From Spirosoma sp. (GTDB lineage Bacteria > Bacteroidota > Bacteroidia > Cytophagales > Spirosomataceae), in NCBI RefSeq assembly GCF_026391055.1, contig NZ_JAPLET010000010.1:326620-390619 (forward strand): 64,000 bases of DNA, in the 5' to 3' direction. Positions 41,818 to 51,242 of the stretch are shown piece after piece. Made by a program: the position numbers and the translations under genes. The notes beneath the pieces are model-generated. The model had not been told where the DNA came from. It did no database searches and saw only the letters and a program-made list of their open reading frames with translations. Numbering within the stretch: position 1 is the first letter of the stretch; the number at the start of each line of letters is the position of its first letter.

Positions 41818-43218
41818 TTAATCATTCACCTGGTCAGCCCAGTTAAAGCGGTCGCTGGGTGAGAATTTCCAGGGGGCCATATTGTTTTCGATATTACTGA
41901 ACATCGCATTCCAAGAGGCAGGTGCCTGTGATTCCTCCATGACGCGATACCGGCGCAATTGCAGGATAATGTCCAGCGGATTAATATTGATCGGACAGGC
42001 CATTACACAGGCCTGGCAGGTGGTGCAGGCATTGAGTTCTTCGGCGGTGATATAATCGTTCAGCAGGGATTTATCGTCGCGGTAGTCTGGCCCGTTCGTT
42101 TTCCAACCCTGCTGAATTTCTTCGAGCCGATCGCGGGTGTCCATCATGATCTTGCGGGGCGACAGTTTCTTACCCGTGATGTTAGCCGGACAAGCCGCCG
42201 TACAACGCCCACACTCGGTGCAGCTATACGCGTTCATCAGGTTGATCCATTTCAGATCCTGCACATCTTTAGCCCCGAAGCGGCCAATTTCGGCTGGAGA
42301 ATCCACCGCACCGGCGGACTGGCTGGGCTGCTCGCCATTATCATTCGTCTGCGAACCGTCTGCTTCGGTAGTAACCGGCAAGCCAAGGGCGAGTTGAACT
42401 TCTTTGGTAATTTCAGGCATGTTCTGCATCTCGCCTTTGGGTTGCAGGTCGGAGAAGTAGACATTCGGGAAACCGAGTGCGATGTGCAAGTGCTTTGAGT
42501 ATGTAACATAAACTGCAAAGGCCAGAATGCCCAGGATATGCAACCACCAGGCAATACGTTCGTAGGCCACCAGGCCTGTATCGTTAAAACCGGCAAATAG
42601 CGGCTTCAGGTACTGGCTAATAATAAAATCGGGCACAATACCCTGTAACTCGCCATAATGGCCAACACCCCGGTCGCGCAGTACGCTGTCTGATGCATTC
42701 CAGGTCAGAAACGCGATCATGAGCAGAATTTCGGCGGTTAGAATGATAGCAGCATCAGTTTGGGGCCAGCGAGCCATCTCGCGGTGGCGCTCCGGCTGAA
42801 ACCTACTTACTTTCGCCACAAACCGACGGCACAGGAACACCACACAAACGGCCAGCACCCCAAAAGCCAGTATCTCAAATATGTTGATCAGAAAGGGATA
42901 AACAGGCGTAATGTAAGGCGCAAATAGCCGGTGCGTTCCCAGAACACCATCCAGAATAATCTCCAGAATTTCGAGGTTGATGATAATGAACCCGGCATAA
43001 ATGATAAAGTGCATGACACCAACCAGTGGATTGGTGAACATCTTCTTCTGACCGAAGGCAACCAGAAGCATTGTTTTTAATCGCTCATCGGCATGATCGG
43101 TTCGGTTTTCGGCGCGTCCGAGTTTAATAGCCCGTGAAATGAGCTGGATTCGCTTGGTTATGTACCAGGCCACGGCTGCTAAAGCCGCGACAAATAAAAT
43201 TTGTTGAAAAATTTCCAT
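41818..43218 (-). CDS. Membrane-bound 4Fe-4S protein (HdrC/NarI-like fusion)
   Basis: The 466-residue protein has about six membrane segments in the first 270 residues (IFQQILFVAALAAVAWYI near the start, with conserved His-containing helices such as GVMHFIIYAGFIIINLEI), typical of the cytochrome b-like domain that meets the quinone pool. Two 4Fe-4S clusters follow: CTECGRCTAACP near 340 and CTTCQACVMACP near 400. The start at 43218 (MEIFQQIL) is preferred to 43251. With the CCG protein it forms a probable electron-transfer unit. Confidence 0.85.
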   Translation of the reverse strand: MEIFQQILFVAALAAVAWYITKRIQLISRAIKLGRAENRTDHADERLKTMLLVAFGQKKMFTNPLVGVMHFIIYAGFIIINLEILEIILDGVLGTHRLFAPYITPVYPFLINIFEILAFGVLAVCVVFLCRRFVAKVSRFQPERHREMARWPQTDAAIILTAEILLMIAFLTWNASDSVLRDRGVGHYGELQGIVPDFIISQYLKPLFAGFNDTGLVAYERIAWWLHILGILAFAVYVTYSKHLHIALGFPNVYFSDLQPKGEMQNMPEITKEVQLALGLPVTTEADGSQTNDNGEQPSQSAGAVDSPAEIGRFGAKDVQDLKWINLMNAYSCTECGRCTAACPANITGKKLSPRKIMMDTRDRLEEIQQGWKTNGPDYRDDKSLLNDYITAEELNACTTCQACVMACPININPLDIILQLRRYRVMEESQAPASWNAMFSNIENNMAPWKFSPSDRFNWADQVND

Positions 43219-43302
43219 TCGTTTAAGGGAGTTCTTCTGTCTGACAATCAATCATTTGACGTCGACTACACTAATTCACAAAAAATATTCTTTAAAATAT
43301 GC

Positions 43303-43332
43303 TTGCACAAACCCGATCAATAAGTACTTTTG
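43303..43332 (+). promoter_or_regulatory. tRNA-Phe promoter
   Basis: TTG at 43303-43305, a 19-base spacer and TACTTTTG at 43325-43332 fit the Bacteroidetes consensus and stand 14 bases before the tRNA. Confidence 0.7.
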
Positions 43333-43346
43333 CACCCACGTTTCAG

Positions 43347-43422
43347 GGTGATGTAGCTCAGTTGGTAGAGCAAAGGACTGAAAATCCTTGTGTCGGCGGT
43401 TCGATTCCGTCCATCACCACCA
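43347..43422 (+). tRNA. tRNA-Phe (GAA)
   Basis: Acceptor GGTGATG pairs with CATCACC; the D arm has GCTCAGTTGGTAGAGC, the anticodon stem-loop is GGACTGAAAATCC with anticodon GAA, and the T arm has GGTTCGATTCC. Discriminator A and an encoded CCA (43420-43422) follow. A palindromic terminator lies at 43432-43460. Confidence 0.96.
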
Positions 43423-43431
43423 CCCTAACGC

Positions 43432-43460
43432 AAGCCTTCCCAATTGGGAAGGCTTTTTTT
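43432..43460 (+). terminator. tRNA-Phe terminator
   Basis: AAGCCTTCCCAA is followed directly by its reverse complement TTGGGAAGGCTT and then T residues. A 24-base perfect palindrome. Confidence 0.85.
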
Positions 43461-43710
43461 GTATACTGTACTTTTAAAAGGGCGCTGCATATACTGATTC
43501 AATTGACATTGCCTAATAATAGTATGCGTGCATACTATTATACCAACGGCAAATATACTGCTTTCGGTATATCTAACAAGTGTATACTGGGGTTGTTTTG
43601 GATTTAAACCAGACGGAGCCTTAAGGTACTAAACAGCAAGATGCTGTTTGTAGGAAATATGATAAACGTACCAAACAGCATGTTTCTGTCTGGCACACCC
43701 GATACGTCCA
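43461..43710. other. Gene-free gap with hairpins before the MutS-like gene end
   Basis: Two AAACAGCA-type hairpins are present; AAACAGCA...TGCTGTTT at about 43630-43651 recurs in part at about 43673. No gene is recognised. Confidence 0.4.
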
Positions 43711-45543
43711 CTATTTCACCGCATCCATGTTAATACCGATGGCCCGCATCAGCTGACTGGCATTGAAACTCTGGCAAATACCATTGCGGAGTTTATAGTC
43801 GAAGACGAGTTGGCCGTTCAGGAGGTCGGACTGGAAATGGTAGTTGCGCACAAAGCCATCAGCATCGGTAAGTTGACCCAGTTCAAGATCGTGGGTAGAC
43901 ACAAAGCCAGATGCAGTTGTGTGGTGTAACTGACGAATAAGGGCCTCAGCGCCCCGATGGCGGTCGGCGGAGTTCGTACCTTTCAATATCTCATCCAGAA
44001 AATACAGAACAGGTAAGGAGTTTTTAGAGGAAACTGATGCTGACTTATCCGGGTTTGTCAGGCCAATAAGCGTTTGAAGGCGCTTGAGTTCAGCATAGAA
44101 CGAGGAGGTGCTTTCTTCAAGTGAATCCTGTGTGCGCATGCTCGTAAACACTTGTACGGGCGAACACCGAAAGCGTTCGGCACGCACCACACCCCCAGCT
44201 AATGCCAGCACTACATTTGTGCCTACTGTTCGTAGAAACGTGCTTTTCCCCGACATATTGGAGCCGGTAATCAGGACGGTTTGTCCAGCACCACGCAAAA
44301 TCAGCGAATTGGCTATACTGTTGTTCTCTGCTAGTAACGGATGGGCTGCCGAGGTTAATTCCAGTACAAACTTATCATCAACGATTTCGGGAGTTGCATA
44401 GGACGGGTGCGCATACGCGAAACCAGTCAGGCTATTGAGGGCTTCCAGCTCGCCCAGTGCCTCGAACCACAAACTGAGTGCCGGTCCATGCGTTTGTCGC
44501 CAGTGTTCAAGCTTTATTAGATAGTGAATGTCCCAAAGCGTTGCTACGCCAAGCAGCAACGCGAAATAAGGATTGCGTCGGAAATTCAAGCCCTCGGTGA
44601 GTCGTCCGAGCTGGCCAATGGCTGCGGAAGCAGATTGTTTAGTATCAGACGTTAGCGCCTGTCGGATTGCGCGCAATCGAACAGTATCTCCCTTCACCCC
44701 TTCGGCTTGCTTAAACAACGCTTGATACGCCCGAAGTGCCGTTGCTATTTCGAATGTCTGCTCACTAACCCCTTTAGCACGCGCTGAAATTTGATTGAGT
44801 ACAAGACCATGCCCCGCCAGTGCCAGCAGCACGGCGGCTCCCTGAACGTAACCCAGTAGCCACCCGATAAATAAACCTATGGTAATTGCGGGAAAGAGAA
44901 AACGGACAATCGATAAGTAACCCGGTAGTGGCTCGCTTTCCGCTGTTGCCCATTTCACGAGGGAATCCGGCGACTGGTTGATGGTTGGCTCTGTATAGGC
45001 CAGCGCTTCCAACTGCTGACGCCATTCCAGTTGCGGTTTAAGCTCCGCTACAGCCTCCTGACGCAATCGGACAGCGTCTGGAGCAGAAGATGCCTTCAGC
45101 CACTTTGCCAGACGTCTCTGCCCCTCGTACGTATGCGTACGATTGAGTAGCCGAAAAAGTGAGTGCTTGCCAAATACGTCTAAATCGCCGGCATAAGAGT
45201 GAGTAGGGCTTGAGAACCGTTCGCCGGTTTCCGGGCGCAGGTACTGACGTTTTAGCCGGGCCACTTCGTCCTGATTGACAAAGGCCAACTGGTGATACAA
45301 ATCCCGCTCCTTACGAATGGTCTGGTGCTTTTTCAATAGCAGCATAAACCCAATCAGGCCGACCAGCAAAACGCCAGCCGCAGCTAGCTGCTGATCGAAC
45401 CGAGCAAGCAGCCAAACTCCGGCAACAGCGCCAACAAACCAGATAAGCCGCCAGAAGGCCAGTTGATTATAGTTGCCTTGAGCAGCCTGTTCTTTCTGAC
45501 TGAACTCCTGCTGACGTTCGAGAAAAGCGGTTTCTGGGGGCAT
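43711..45543 (-). CDS. Membrane-anchored MutS-like ATPase
   Basis: The 610-residue protein has two pairs of hydrophobic segments (about 29-68 and 210-250), which is unlike soluble MutS proteins. A MutS lever-like helical middle then leads to the ATPase domain (about 400-600): Walker A GSNMSGKST, the MutS block EESTSSFYAELKR, Walker B YFLDEILKGTNS and STHDLELG. It lacks the MutS mismatch-binding FxE motif and the MutS2 Smr domain. Such proteins are common in Bacteroidota; function is unknown, and a role in DNA repair is doubtful given the membrane segments. Confidence 0.8.
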   Translation of the reverse strand: MPPETAFLERQQEFSQKEQAAQGNYNQLAFWRLIWFVGAVAGVWLLARFDQQLAAAGVLLVGLIGFMLLLKKHQTIRKERDLYHQLAFVNQDEVARLKRQYLRPETGERFSSPTHSYAGDLDVFGKHSLFRLLNRTHTYEGQRRLAKWLKASSAPDAVRLRQEAVAELKPQLEWRQQLEALAYTEPTINQSPDSLVKWATAESEPLPGYLSIVRFLFPAITIGLFIGWLLGYVQGAAVLLALAGHGLVLNQISARAKGVSEQTFEIATALRAYQALFKQAEGVKGDTVRLRAIRQALTSDTKQSASAAIGQLGRLTEGLNFRRNPYFALLLGVATLWDIHYLIKLEHWRQTHGPALSLWFEALGELEALNSLTGFAYAHPSYATPEIVDDKFVLELTSAAHPLLAENNSIANSLILRGAGQTVLITGSNMSGKSTFLRTVGTNVVLALAGGVVRAERFRCSPVQVFTSMRTQDSLEESTSSFYAELKRLQTLIGLTNPDKSASVSSKNSLPVLYFLDEILKGTNSADRHRGAEALIRQLHHTTASGFVSTHDLELGQLTDADGFVRNYHFQSDLLNGQLVFDYKLRNGICQSFNASQLMRAIGINMDAVK

Positions 45544-45651
45544 TCGGTAGTGAGTAACGCGGACGGTCGGCCGTTGCCGGGGAAATCCGCGACTGATGGA
45601 GAAAAAACGTGGACGTTGTTAAAGGCGGGTGGGCCCGCGTTACCCGCCAGG

Positions 45652-46068
45652 CTACCTATTACAATCCTGGCAAACGCCTTGGATAAGCAGGTTCATTTCC
45701 TTTCGGTTATAGCCTTCGGGCAACGGAATGGCCGGTATACTGACTTTATCAAGGCAAGTCGTTTGCCCGCAGGTCTCGCACTTGAAATGGACGTGATCGT
45801 GGTGATGATGGCCTTCCGAACAGTTGTCGCGGCAAAGGGCGTATTTCGTGCCGCCCTCGTCGTCCAGCACTTTATGCAACAGTCCTTTATCCAGAAACGT
45901 CCGCAGCGTTCGATAGATCGTTACCCGGTCATGATCGGGACCGAGGCCGTTTTCGACATCGTTATGAGCCAGTGCGTGACCGGCATTCAGAAACAAATCA
46001 AGGACTTCCTCCCGGCCATTGGTGTGGCGAAGGTTGAAGGCTTTCAGGGTTTTAGCGGCCAGGGTCAT
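45652..46068 (-). CDS. Fur-family metalloregulator
   Basis: The 138-residue repressor has an N-terminal winged helix (LRHTNGREEVLDLFL; VTIYRTLRTFLDKGLLHK) and a C-terminal metal domain with a histidine-rich loop (HHHHDHVHFKCETCG) and two CxxC pairs (CETCG, CQDC). A structural Zn site and a His-rich sensor suggest Zur-like behaviour, but Fur is possible. The ABC exporter gene at 46159 reads in the same direction upstream of it. Confidence 0.85.
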   Translation of the reverse strand: MTLAAKTLKAFNLRHTNGREEVLDLFLNAGHALAHNDVENGLGPDHDRVTIYRTLRTFLDKGLLHKVLDDEGGTKYALCRDNCSEGHHHHDHVHFKCETCGQTTCLDKVSIPAIPLPEGYNRKEMNLLIQGVCQDCNR

Positions 46069-46076
46069 AATTTATG

Positions 46077-46158
46077 AATGGAAAATGTGTGATGCATAAT
46101 GTATAATGGAAGTTGATCTGTTTTTCTGTACCCCTCATCATACATTATGCATTATCAA
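46077..46158. other. Gap with a 17-base imperfect inverted repeat
   Basis: ATGCATAATGTATAAT near 46091 and its near mirror near 46138 flank a T-rich loop. It probably ends the exporter transcript before the Fur-family gene. Confidence 0.45.
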
Positions 46159-47964
46159 CTATTCTATCGTTTCAAACTGTAATTTGACCAGATTCGCATA
46201 GATGCCGTCTTCCTGGGTAGCCAATTCGTCGTGAGTACCCGCTTCGGCAATCTGCCCTTCGCGCATCACGTAAATCATGTCTACTTTACGGATGGTGGCC
46301 AGCCGGTGGGCAATAATGATCGTTGTACGGTTTTGCATCAGAATGTCCAGTGCTTCCTGAACGAGCCGCTCCGATTCGGCATCGAGCGAACTCGTTGCTT
46401 CGTCCAGAATCAGAATGGCGGGATCTTTCAGAATAGCGCGTGCAATGGCAATACGCTGCCGCTGGCCACCGGATAGTTTGACACCGCGCTCACCAACAAT
46501 TGTTTGTAATCCTTCCGGGAAGGAGTCGATAAATTGAAGCGCATTGGCTTTGCGGGCGGCTTCACGCACTTCGGTTTCCGACGCACCGGGTTTACCATAC
46601 TGAATGTTTTCGAGGATGGTTCCGCCAAAGAGCATGACTTCCTGTGGCACCACAGCAATATTTTTGCGTAATTCTGTTACGTTGAAACCCAGTAAGTCGC
46701 GGCCGTCTACCGTAATCTGACCACCGCCAATTTGGTAATACCGCATCAGCAACTGAACAATCGTCGATTTTCCGGCTCCGCTCTGGCCCACCAGCGCAAT
46801 TTTCCGACCGGCAGCTACATTAAGCGTTATCCCTTTCAGTACGGATACATCCGGACGCGATGGGTACGAGAACCGGACATCGTTGAACTGAACATTACCA
46901 AGCACGGGTACAAACAATGGTGTTTCTTCGGCAGCATTTACTTCTGATGGTTCTTCAAGAATTTCAAGAATTCGCTCCGAAGCACCAATTGTCTTTTGTA
47001 GCTGAGCGTATAAATCGCCCATACCTGCTACCGACCCGCCAATGAAGGTTGTGTAAACAATAAACGTCAGCAGGTCAGCAAACGGCATCTCGTTGGAAAT
47101 CACTAGTGAACCACCGTACCAGACAACCCCGATAATACCGCCAAAGAGGGCGAAAATCACGAATGAGACAAATACCCCCCGGAACCGTGCCGCCCGCAGT
47201 GCGGTGTTGACCACCCGCTCCAGTGCTGTTCCGTACCGGTTGATTTCCAGCCTCTCGTTGGTAAATGCCTTCACCACGTTTACCGACTGGAGGGTCTCCT
47301 CCACAATAATGTTGGCCTGCGCCAGCAAATCCTGCGCCTGTTTTGACAGTTTACGGATAAACCGACCGAAGACCATAGCTGCCACAATGATAACCGGAAA
47401 GGTTGCCAGCATAAACAGCGTTAGCTTCCAGGAAACGTAAAAAATGATAGCCGTACCAATGGTAAGCGTGCCAACCTGCCGGAACAATTCGGCCACGGTC
47501 AGCGTCAGTACATCCTGTAACTGCGAAATATCGGCCGAGATTCGACTGGTTAATTCGCCCACGCGCCGTTGCTCGAAAAACGGAATCGGCAGAGTAATGA
47601 TCTTGCTGTAAGCCGCCCGACGCACATCGGCCATGGCCCGCTCACTTACCTGTGAGAAAAAGTAAATTCTAAAAAATGAGAAAATAGCCTGCGCTACCAG
47701 CACGCCCACAAAAAACAGCGTGACCTGATTGAGTGTAAACGCCGATTTTCCCTGTATCACGCTCGTGATTTGCCCAATGAGCAAACCAAAACTCATCGTC
47801 GTGCCCGTCGACAGGATCAGGAACACAAAACCAATGATGTACTGAAACCGATAGGGTTTTACAAACCGAAATATGCTCAGTGCCTTTTTAAAGCCTTCGC
47901 GACTGATTTTCTTTTTATCCTCTTCGTTGGCTTCCTCGCCAAAACTTCGTCCCCGTTTTGCCAT
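46159..47964 (-). CDS. ABC exporter, MsbA-like
   Basis: The 601-residue half-transporter has six membrane helices (about 30-320) and an NBD with Walker A GQSGAGKST, Q-loop VVPQEVMLF, signature LSGGQRQR, Walker B AILILDEATSSLD and IIAHRLAT. It resembles MsbA and multidrug/lipid exporters; the substrate is not clear. It lies upstream of the Fur-family gene and downstream of gldB, all on the minus strand. Confidence 0.85.
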   Translation of the reverse strand: MAKRGRSFGEEANEEDKKKISREGFKKALSIFRFVKPYRFQYIIGFVFLILSTGTTMSFGLLIGQITSVIQGKSAFTLNQVTLFFVGVLVAQAIFSFFRIYFFSQVSERAMADVRRAAYSKIITLPIPFFEQRRVGELTSRISADISQLQDVLTLTVAELFRQVGTLTIGTAIIFYVSWKLTLFMLATFPVIIVAAMVFGRFIRKLSKQAQDLLAQANIIVEETLQSVNVVKAFTNERLEINRYGTALERVVNTALRAARFRGVFVSFVIFALFGGIIGVVWYGGSLVISNEMPFADLLTFIVYTTFIGGSVAGMGDLYAQLQKTIGASERILEILEEPSEVNAAEETPLFVPVLGNVQFNDVRFSYPSRPDVSVLKGITLNVAAGRKIALVGQSGAGKSTIVQLLMRYYQIGGGQITVDGRDLLGFNVTELRKNIAVVPQEVMLFGGTILENIQYGKPGASETEVREAARKANALQFIDSFPEGLQTIVGERGVKLSGGQRQRIAIARAILKDPAILILDEATSSLDAESERLVQEALDILMQNRTTIIIAHRLATIRKVDMIYVMREGQIAEAGTHDELATQEDGIYANLVKLQFETIE

Positions 47965-47969
47965 TGTTT

Positions 47970-48054
47970 TTGGTTGAATGGTGTAGTAGTGAATGGGTGC
48001 AGTTGTTTATTCCATTACGATCAACTACACGAATTCTCTACTATCACTACTTCA
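47970..48054. other. Gap with imperfect inverted repeat
   Basis: GTAGTAGTGAA-type sequence on the left is mirrored by TTCACTATTC-type sequence on the right. It is one more of the long imperfect hairpins between minus-strand genes. Confidence 0.4.
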
Positions 48055-49044
48055 CTATTCTTTCTGTCCTTTATAACCCGACTGCTCAAAAATCTGCCGG
48101 GCGTCGGCATTACGCATCAATTCCGAAATGCCAACACTACTGTGTTCATCGTGGTACCGGCCAACAATTCGCCAGCCTAACCACCGGCCAATCGCACCAG
48201 GGCAAGCCTGACCAATTTCGGCCGTAAAAGGCCGCTCGTTCAAATATCGCTGTTTTATAGCAGGACTCGTTTGGTACAAAAGCTGATTGTCAATAAAATG
48301 CGCCCAAACGATATCCTGCGCATTAAACGTTTGGGTTAGTTGTTTGTCTGTATATCCGATAATCAGGCTGTCGGCAATGGGTTCGCCGTTGATGTTAGGC
48401 AGCATAGTTTTGGTAAATACATAGCCTTTGCCGTAATAGACCATATCGGCCAGCATGGTTTGGTCGGCCCGGTTGGCTGCATTGTACTTGTCGGAAATAG
48501 CAAAGACAATGGCCGGAACGATGTACTGCTTCTGGTATCGGCGAAGAATATATTGAGGGAACTCCTGTGCGGGCGGATGGTATTTAGCTTTCGGCCCGGC
48601 AAAGTAATCGAGACCTATAACGATGAGGCTATCCGTAACGACTAAATCTGGACCAAGAAAACCCGTTACAACAGTAACCACCTTGGGCGACTTAAAATCA
48701 GGAAAGTCTTTTTTTATGTTTGTAAAGGCGTCGGCCAGTTGACTTTTCAGATCGGCCATATCACCAAACTCGGCCTGAATCTGGCGGTTAAGTTCATTCA
48801 ATGCCGGATTTGTAACCCGGTTGGTCAATTCCCGGACGAGTGCTGTATCATTTCCGGCTCCGTTCGCGTTAAAGTACAATTGAGCCACGGCCGGATTCCG
48901 GTTTAATAATGTCCGAACACTATCGGGCGATTTACCGGGGAAAAGTTGCTGGTCGAGCCGGATAAGGGTAACCTCTTCGTTTTTAGTACACGAAGTCAGG
49001 GAAAAGAAGCAAAAAAGGCCTACAAGGGCCGACCATATTCGCAT
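48055..49044 (-). CDS. gldB: Gliding-motility lipoprotein GldB
   Basis: The 329-residue protein has a lipobox LTSC near residue 18 and the GldB pattern: RLDQQLFPGK, FPDFKSPKVVTVVTGFLGPD, a predicted DYF-type zincin-like area and TFNAQDIVWAHFIDN and the C-terminal PCPGAIGRWLGWRIV-type segment. In Bacteroidota GldB is needed for gliding and type IX secretion. The start at 49044 follows a GTG at 49053; both are possible. It is divergent from the barrel gene at 49084. Confidence 0.85.
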   Translation of the reverse strand: MRIWSALVGLFCFFSLTSCTKNEEVTLIRLDQQLFPGKSPDSVRTLLNRNPAVAQLYFNANGAGNDTALVRELTNRVTNPALNELNRQIQAEFGDMADLKSQLADAFTNIKKDFPDFKSPKVVTVVTGFLGPDLVVTDSLIVIGLDYFAGPKAKYHPPAQEFPQYILRRYQKQYIVPAIVFAISDKYNAANRADQTMLADMVYYGKGYVFTKTMLPNINGEPIADSLIIGYTDKQLTQTFNAQDIVWAHFIDNQLLYQTSPAIKQRYLNERPFTAEIGQACPGAIGRWLGWRIVGRYHDEHSSVGISELMRNADARQIFEQSGYKGQKE

Positions 49045-49083
49045 GAAAATCACGTGTTTTCAATATAGAAAACGTGCAAAATT

Positions 49084-49989
49084 ATGAAAAAAGTTGCAGG
49101 GTTCGGATTGATTTTGGTTATGTTATCCGTTAGTTGCGGCTGGGCACAATCCACTTCACCCGCTTTATACCAGATGAGAACGAAGGAATCGAACGCTACT
49201 GACAGGCGATTCCGAAAAATATTGGGCGATAATTACGACGGGCAGGATAAAAACCGCAAGGAGTACGACGACGACCGCAAACGCCGACGAAAAAAGCAAC
49301 AGCAACAAACTACCGGTAGCCAAACCGACAACAATGGCTACGGCTCCGGCCCTGATTACGCCTGGCCAACTCACCTGATTGAGATGGGCATTCGGTTTGC
49401 TCCCTCACTCAATCTCAACACAGCCGAAGGTAGCGGGTCTTATGCTGGCTTCCGTAATAACGGCGCGGGGGTTCGGATGAGTGTTGGTCCAACGCTGGAC
49501 TACTTTTTCTTCAAAGATCGATACGCTTTTAGTACCGGACTTTTCTACACAATCAAACGCTCGGGCTTTCAGATGCCCGGCTCCTTTGGTGAGTCGCGGT
49601 GGAATCCCGGTGCGCCCGAAAAGGAATCGGTTTATAATTTGCAATACCTCCAGATTCCGGCAACGGTGAAACTGTTTGCCAACAATATAGGCCCCAACAT
49701 GCGGTTGTATGTGCAAACAGGCGGCTTATTGAGTTTAAAACTAGCTGAACATGCCGTGGAGCCAACCCGAAATGGTCTTTATATGGCCGAAAGTGGCGGC
49801 ACCCGCCGACAATATGGCTTCGGTGATATTGAGCTGTTACTAGGTGCGGGGGTTCAATACCGAATCAACGAAAACAACGCATTCAACATCGGCATGAGTT
49901 ATCAGCGTGGCCTGATCAACGTAGCCAGAGCCAATGAGCTAACCTCTAAAAACCGGGTCGTCTCGCTGGATTTAGGGTTCAAGTTTTAA
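49084..49989 (+). CDS. Outer-membrane beta-barrel protein (PorT-like)
   Basis: The 301-residue protein has a signal peptide (FGLILVMLSVSCGWAQ), a charged, Arg/Lys/Asp-rich low-complexity linker at about 35-80 (DDDRKRRRKKQQQQT), then beta strands ending in LDLGFKF as expected for an outer-membrane barrel. Alternating strands include MGIRFAPSLNLNT and YAFSTGLFYTIKRSG. It is a member of the OMP_b-brl_2/PorT group. Close proximity to gldB suits an envelope role. Confidence 0.8.
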   Translation: MKKVAGFGLILVMLSVSCGWAQSTSPALYQMRTKESNATDRRFRKILGDNYDGQDKNRKEYDDDRKRRRKKQQQQTTGSQTDNNGYGSGPDYAWPTHLIEMGIRFAPSLNLNTAEGSGSYAGFRNNGAGVRMSVGPTLDYFFFKDRYAFSTGLFYTIKRSGFQMPGSFGESRWNPGAPEKESVYNLQYLQIPATVKLFANNIGPNMRLYVQTGGLLSLKLAEHAVEPTRNGLYMAESGGTRRQYGFGDIELLLGAGVQYRINENNAFNIGMSYQRGLINVARANELTSKNRVVSLDLGFKF

Positions 49990-50034
49990 TGCAAATGTTT
50001 GAATCAATCTCTAGATTGGCCATAGCAAATTTGA

Positions 50035-50058
50035 TGGGCCAAGCTGGAGCTTGGCCCA
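50035..50058. repeat. GGGCCAAGCT...AGCTTGGCCC mini-hairpin
   Basis: TGGGCCAAGCT pairs exactly with AGCTTGGCCCA around GG, followed by T residues. It is the third member of the family at 33048 and 36035 and lies between the convergent barrel and hisF genes. Confidence 0.65.
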
Positions 50059-50064
50059 AACTTT

Positions 50065-50820
50065 TTAAATCCGCATTTCGATTCCTTTTTCCCGCAAATA
50101 CCCTTTCAGATCGGGAATCTCGATTTCTTTGAAGTGGAAAATACTGGCGGCCAGTCCGGCATCAGCTTTGCCGGTGGTGAATACGTCGACAAAGTGATCC
50201 ATGGTTCCCGCCCCGCCCGAGGCTATGACGGGAATGTTCGCTGCACCTGAAATTTGGGCCGTTAGCTCAAGGGCAAAACCAGCTTTGGTACCATCGGTAT
50301 CCATTGACGTCAGCAGAATTTCACCTGCTCCCCTCTCTTCCAGTTCTCTGGCCCAGGCAATCGTACGAAGCTCCGTTGGCTTACGTCCGCCGTGCGTGTG
50401 AACGATGTGTTCGCCGTTTACAAAGCGTGTGTCAATAGCCACGACAACGCACTGACTGCCAAATTCCAAAGCGAGTTCGTTGATCAAATTCGGGTTGCGA
50501 ACGGCCGATGAATTAATGGAAATCTTATCCGCTCCGGCATTGAGCAGCGCAGACACATCGGCAACGGACGAGATACCACCACCAACTGTGAAGGGTATAT
50601 TAATGGTATGGGCTACGTTGCGTACGAGTTCAATAAGGGTTTTTCGCTCATCGACGGTGGCCGTAATATCTAGAAACACCAGTTCGTCGGCACCTTGTTC
50701 GGCGTAAACGGCAGCCAGAGCAACCGGGTCGCCCGCATCGCGAAGGTTGACGAAGTTGGTTCCTTTTACCGTGCGCCCGTCTTTTATATCGAGGCAGGGA
50801 ATGATTCGTTTTGTCAGCAT
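50065..50820 (-). CDS. hisF: Imidazole glycerol phosphate synthase, cyclase subunit
   Basis: The 251-residue TIM barrel makes imidazole glycerol phosphate and AICAR with His[20 protein letters not shown] is the start and the two half-barrel motifs ([39 protein letters not shown]) are present. It is last in hisH-hisA-GNAT-hisF and its ATG shares one base with the GNAT stop. Confidence 0.96.
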   Translation of the reverse strand: MLTKRIIPCLDIKDGRTVKGTNFVNLRDAGDPVALAAVYAEQGADELVFLDITATVDERKTLIELVRNVAHTINIPFTVGGGISSVADVSALLNAGADKISINSSAVRNPNLINELALEFGSQCVVVAIDTRFVNGEHIVHTHGGRKPTELRTIAWARELEERGAGEILLTSMDTDGTKAGFALELTAQISGAANIPVIASGGAGTMDHFVDVFTTGKADAGLAASIFHFKEIEIPDLKGYLREKGIEMRI

Positions 50821-51242
50821 TAGTACGCAGTAAAAGCTTTAATAGACATCGTATTTTCGGGGCTGTCAATGGGTTTGAAGCCAAATTGCTCGTATAAGCC
50901 GTGAGCATCAAAGGTAACCAGCATGAGTCGGCGCAGCCCCTGCAATGGTGGATAGGCCATAATGAAAGCGACAAGCTTTTTCGACAAACCCCTACCCCGA
51001 TGTTCGGGTAATATAAACACATCGGCCAGATAGCCGAAGGTGGCCTGGTCGGTAATCACCCGGGCAAACCCAACCTGACTGTCACCCCGATAGACGCCGA
51101 AGCAGAGAGAATTATCGATCGACCGTTGAACGATGTCAATCGGAATATTCTTGCACCAGTACGCTTCCTGACTCAAAAAGCGGTGAATCATCTCAAGGTC
51201 AAGTCTGCCTTTATCGTCACTGATGGTATAATCGGTGGTCAT
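50820..51242 (-). CDS. GNAT acetyltransferase inside the his operon
   Basis: The 140-residue GNAT protein has [20 protein letters not shown], the acetyl-CoA loop, and a conserved [18 protein letters not shown]-terminus. Its ATG overlaps hisA by four bases (ATGA) and its stop overlaps the hisF start by one base, so it is translationally coupled with histidine genes. The substrate is unknown. Confidence 0.85.
   Translation of the reverse strand: MTTDYTISDDKGRLDLEMIHRFLSQEAYWCKNIPIDIVQRSIDNSLCFGVYRGDSQVGFARVITDQATFGYLADVFILPEHRGRGLSKKLVAFIMAYPPLQGLRRLMLVTFDAHGLYEQFGFKPIDSPENTMSIKAFTAY

Noticed and set aside
43299..43607. A 102-residue frame across the tRNA
   Set aside because: It lies over tRNA-Phe and its terminator, so it is not coding.
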